Part shown: positions 6,154-7,602 of the stretch, piece after piece | Layout of the letters: every line of letters begins with the position of its first letter | Position numbering within the stretch: the stretch's first letter is position 1 | NCBI GenBank assembly: GCA_027859055.1 | Contig: JAQIBO010000119.1 | Span: 1 to 7,602, forward strand | Source of the DNA: Spirochaeta sp. | GTDB taxonomy: Bacteria > Spirochaetota > Spirochaetia > DSM-27196 > Alkalispirochaetaceae | DNA: 7,602 nt | Direction of reading: 5' to 3' | The notes under the pieces: model-generated | The model's input: the letters and a program-made list of their open reading frames with translations, nothing else | What the model was told of the DNA's origin: nothing | The model's database searches: none | Program-made: the position numbers and the translations under genes

Positions 6154-6972
6154 GTGATCAGCACCGTCATGCTGGTATGGATCGCCGTGATGTTTGTATT
6201 TCCAATGATCCTTTTTGCGCAGGATGCCGGCTCGGAAACGTCCTCTCCGGCGACAACCGGGGACCCCTGGGACCGAGCGGTCGAGGCGGTTCAGTACCGC
6301 AGACATGGCGAGGCGATTCCGCTTCTGCGCCTGGTGGCGGGACGCCCGGGAGAGCACCGCACCGAGGCGTACCGACTGTTGGCGCACGCGTTGGAACAGG
6401 ACGGCCGCCTTGACGACGTAGAGGCGACGCTCCGCGCGGCGATCGACGAGACCGACGTCGACGAGGCGGGCCGGCTTGCCTTCGACCTGGCGGCGTTCTT
6501 TCAGCGTCACGAACGTCCCGCCGAGGCGGAACAGATGTACACCGAAGCGCTCCGCTTTGACGGGTCGCTTGCCCCGGCGTATCTCAACCGTGCCAACGTT
6601 CGGGTTGAAGCGGGAACGTATCCTGAGGCGGTTGAGGACTACGAACTGTACCTTGCCCTCCGGCCGCGCTCGGCGCAACGGCCGCAGGTGGAACAGATGA
6701 TCGCGCTGTTGCAGCAGGAGATCGAAGCGGAAGAGGCACGGCTCGCCGCGGAGGAGCGCCGCCGCGCGGAAGAAGAGGAAGAGCAACGTATCGCCGCGGA
6801 AGAGCGCCGGCGCAGAGAGGAAGCGGAACGGGAAGCGGCGGCGGCCCGGCGGGAAGAGATGCTCAGCTCGGTGCTGGAATCCCTCGGAAACGCACAGGAA
6901 GGAACCGAAAGCTTTGAACTTGAAAGTGAAGAGATTCAGGACTATGAAGAAGAGATCGACATTCTCGATTAG
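6154..6972 (+). CDS. Secreted TPR protein with coiled coil and acidic tail
   Basis: From GTG 6154 the product has 272 residues. It opens with a signal peptide (hydrophobic LVWIAVMFVFPMILFA, cleavage likely before QDAG near residue 22), so it is probably periplasmic. Residues about 38-176 carry three or four TPR-like units (WDRAVEAVQYRRHGEAIPLL, AYRLLAHALEQDGRLDDVEA, APAYLNRANVRVEAGTYPEAV). About 177-236 is a charged Glu/Ala/Arg coiled coil (QQEIEAEEARLAAEERRRAE and on). The C-terminus is acidic (ELESEEIQDYEEEIDILD). TPRs imply a docking role; I do not recognise the family. The start is uncertain: GTG 6154 has AGG three bases upstream; ATG 6169 has no Shine-Dalgarno and gives no basic n-region; ATG 6106 would give an RKHNR n-region but overlaps the divergent gene's start. 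It is divergent from the TPR-Mrr gene and 19 bases before another TPR gene, so likely co-transcribed with it. Confidence 0.8.
   Translation: MISTVMLVWIAVMFVFPMILFAQDAGSETSSPATTGDPWDRAVEAVQYRRHGEAIPLLRLVAGRPGEHRTEAYRLLAHALEQDGRLDDVEATLRAAIDETDVDEAGRLAFDLAAFFQRHERPAEAEQMYTEALRFDGSLAPAYLNRANVRVEAGTYPEAVEDYELYLALRPRSAQRPQVEQMIALLQQEIEAEEARLAAEERRRAEEEEEQRIAAEERRRREEAEREAAAARREEMLSSVLESLGNAQEGTESFELESEEIQDYEEEIDILD
6745..6813 (+). repeat. Imperfect 21-base direct repeat in coiled-coil coding sequence
   Basis: 6745-6765 and 6793-6813 agree at 19 of 21 bases, and both encode AAEERRR. They lie 48 bases apart in frame (register +16 residues) within the Glu/Arg-rich coil of the TPR protein. They probably reflect low-complexity coiled-coil composition rather than a mobile or regulatory repeat. 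Confidence 0.6.
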
Positions 6973-6991
6973 AACGTGGAGGCGGATTTAA

Positions 6992-7602
6992 ATGGCAGAA
7001 CGGAAACGGCTCATCCTGACGATCGGGGCGATCGTCCTTGCCGCAGCTCTGGTCGGTGGTGGCGTGGCGCTTTTCTCCGGCCGGGGTGCCGGCGCCGACG
7101 GCGGAGAAACGGGAGCCGGTGTTGGTCCGGGCGATGCCGACGCCGAGGTCGCAACGGAAGCTGACGACGCGGCAACCGCCGCGGCGCAACGCCGCGAGAA
7201 TATGCTCACCCTTGCTCAGGATTACATCGAAAATGGAGAATACCAGCGTGCCCTGGATCTGATCGACGAGGTGCTGATAGCAGACGTCTCCAACGAACGT
7301 GCTCAGGCTCTCAAGGAAACCGCGATCGCCGAACGGCGGGCCGAGGCGGCGCGGGAGGAAGATGTGGATACCGACGCGGTCGCCTCGCTTTCGGCGGAAC
7401 AGGCTGAGGCGGAGGCGCGCACACGCGAGGCGGAAGCGCGTGCCCAGGAAGCGGAAGCGCGACGGCGCGAGGCGGAACTGGCGATTCAGCAGGAACTGGC
7501 CGCTCAGCGGGCGGAGGAGATTTCATACGCCAACGATGCGCTACAGAAAGATGATAACGTATGGGAGGCGCATTACAGCCTCGGCCGCGTCTACGACGAG
7601 AC
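6992..7602 (+). CDS. Signal-anchor TPR/coiled-coil protein, N-terminal part
   Basis: The frame is open to the window end: 203 whole codons, no stop, so the C-terminus is outside. ATG 6992 has GGAGG (6978-6982) nine bases upstream, a strong start. The N-terminus MAERKR plus one hydrophobic helix (about 6-28, LILTIGAIVLAAALVGGGVAL) makes it a likely signal-anchor protein with the rest outside the cytoplasm. A Gly/Ala/Asp-rich linker (about 30-60) follows. One TPR-like unit lies at about 66-105 (LTLAQDYIENGEYQRALDLIDEVL). A charged coil with four tandem heptads spans about 105-170. A second TPR-like unit begins near the end (NDALQKDDNVWEAHYSLGRVYDE). The layout (membrane or signal segment, TPR, E/A/R coil) parallels the gene 19 bases upstream, so the two probably form one operon and may work at the same envelope complex. 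Family not recognised. Confidence 0.82.
   Translation, partial: MAERKRLILTIGAIVLAAALVGGGVALFSGRGAGADGGETGAGVGPGDADAEVATEADDAATAAAQRRENMLTLAQDYIENGEYQRALDLIDEVLIADVSNERAQALKETAIAERRAEAAREEDVDTDAVASLSAEQAEAEARTREAEARAQEAEARRREAELAIQQELAAQRAEEISYANDALQKDDNVWEAHYSLGRVYDE
7403..7486 (+). repeat. Four tandem 21-base heptad-coding units
   Basis: Four consecutive 21-base units (starting 7403, 7424, 7445, 7466) encode AEAEART, REAEARA, QEAEARR and REAELAI. The shared core is [R/Q/A]-EAEAR, a seven-residue period typical of a long coiled coil. The first three units are most alike; the fourth diverges. In-frame unit gain or loss is plausible here. Confidence 0.75.

Noticed and set aside
5836..6786. Minus-strand open frame spanning the divergent spacer and the secreted TPR gene
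   Set aside because: It would be antisense to the signal peptide and TPR region at 6154-6972 and overlap the TPR-Mrr gene in another frame; no supporting motif.

Overview
The window is GC-rich, densely packed chromosomal DNA. It is probably from a spirochaete (Spirochaetota, Spirochaeta/Treponema-like). That call rests on the bS21 sequence type (GIIREWKKREYFEKPS core), the loose lipobox (LFGC) of a small lipoprotein, a periplasmic M23 protein with a GDRRTFSYSDG lead-in, and a cluster of TPR/coiled-coil envelope proteins. It is inferred from recalled family resemblance, not from a search. There are nine protein genes, two of them cut by the window edges. I see no RNA gene, insertion sequence, CRISPR array or attachment site.

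Left part (1-3159, + strand): the C-terminal two thirds of recJ (single-strand DNA exonuclease) overlaps by 11 bases a secreted M23 (LytM-type) endopeptidase. Then comes rpsU (ribosomal protein bS21). rpsU looks like its own transcription unit: a consensus -35/-10 promoter lies inside the end of the M23 gene, the Shine-Dalgarno is unusually long, and a textbook intrinsic terminator follows. That terminator lies on the start region of the next gene, a small beta-rich lipoprotein, so the lipoprotein's expression logic is unclear.

Middle part (3156-6116, - strand): a tight three-gene operon, read right to left. It encodes a membrane-anchored TPR protein with a C-terminal Mrr/restriction-endonuclease-like domain, a calcineurin-type metallophosphoesterase with an altered first metal motif, and a single-domain ParB-like protein. 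Gaps are 10 bases and a 4-base ATGA overlap. The last gene ends head-on against the lipoprotein gene, both stops sharing one TTAA palindrome. This nuclease-like/phosphoesterase/ParB-like trio is the best candidate for an undescribed functional unit, although its role cannot be read from sequence.

Right part (6154-7602, + strand): after a 37-base divergent spacer come two co-directional genes for extracytoplasmic TPR proteins with Glu/Ala/Arg-rich coiled coils. The first has a cleavable signal peptide and an acidic tail. The second is a signal-anchor protein with four heptad repeats and runs off the window.

No stretch over 300 bases lacks a gene; the longest gap between coding regions is about 50 bases or less.
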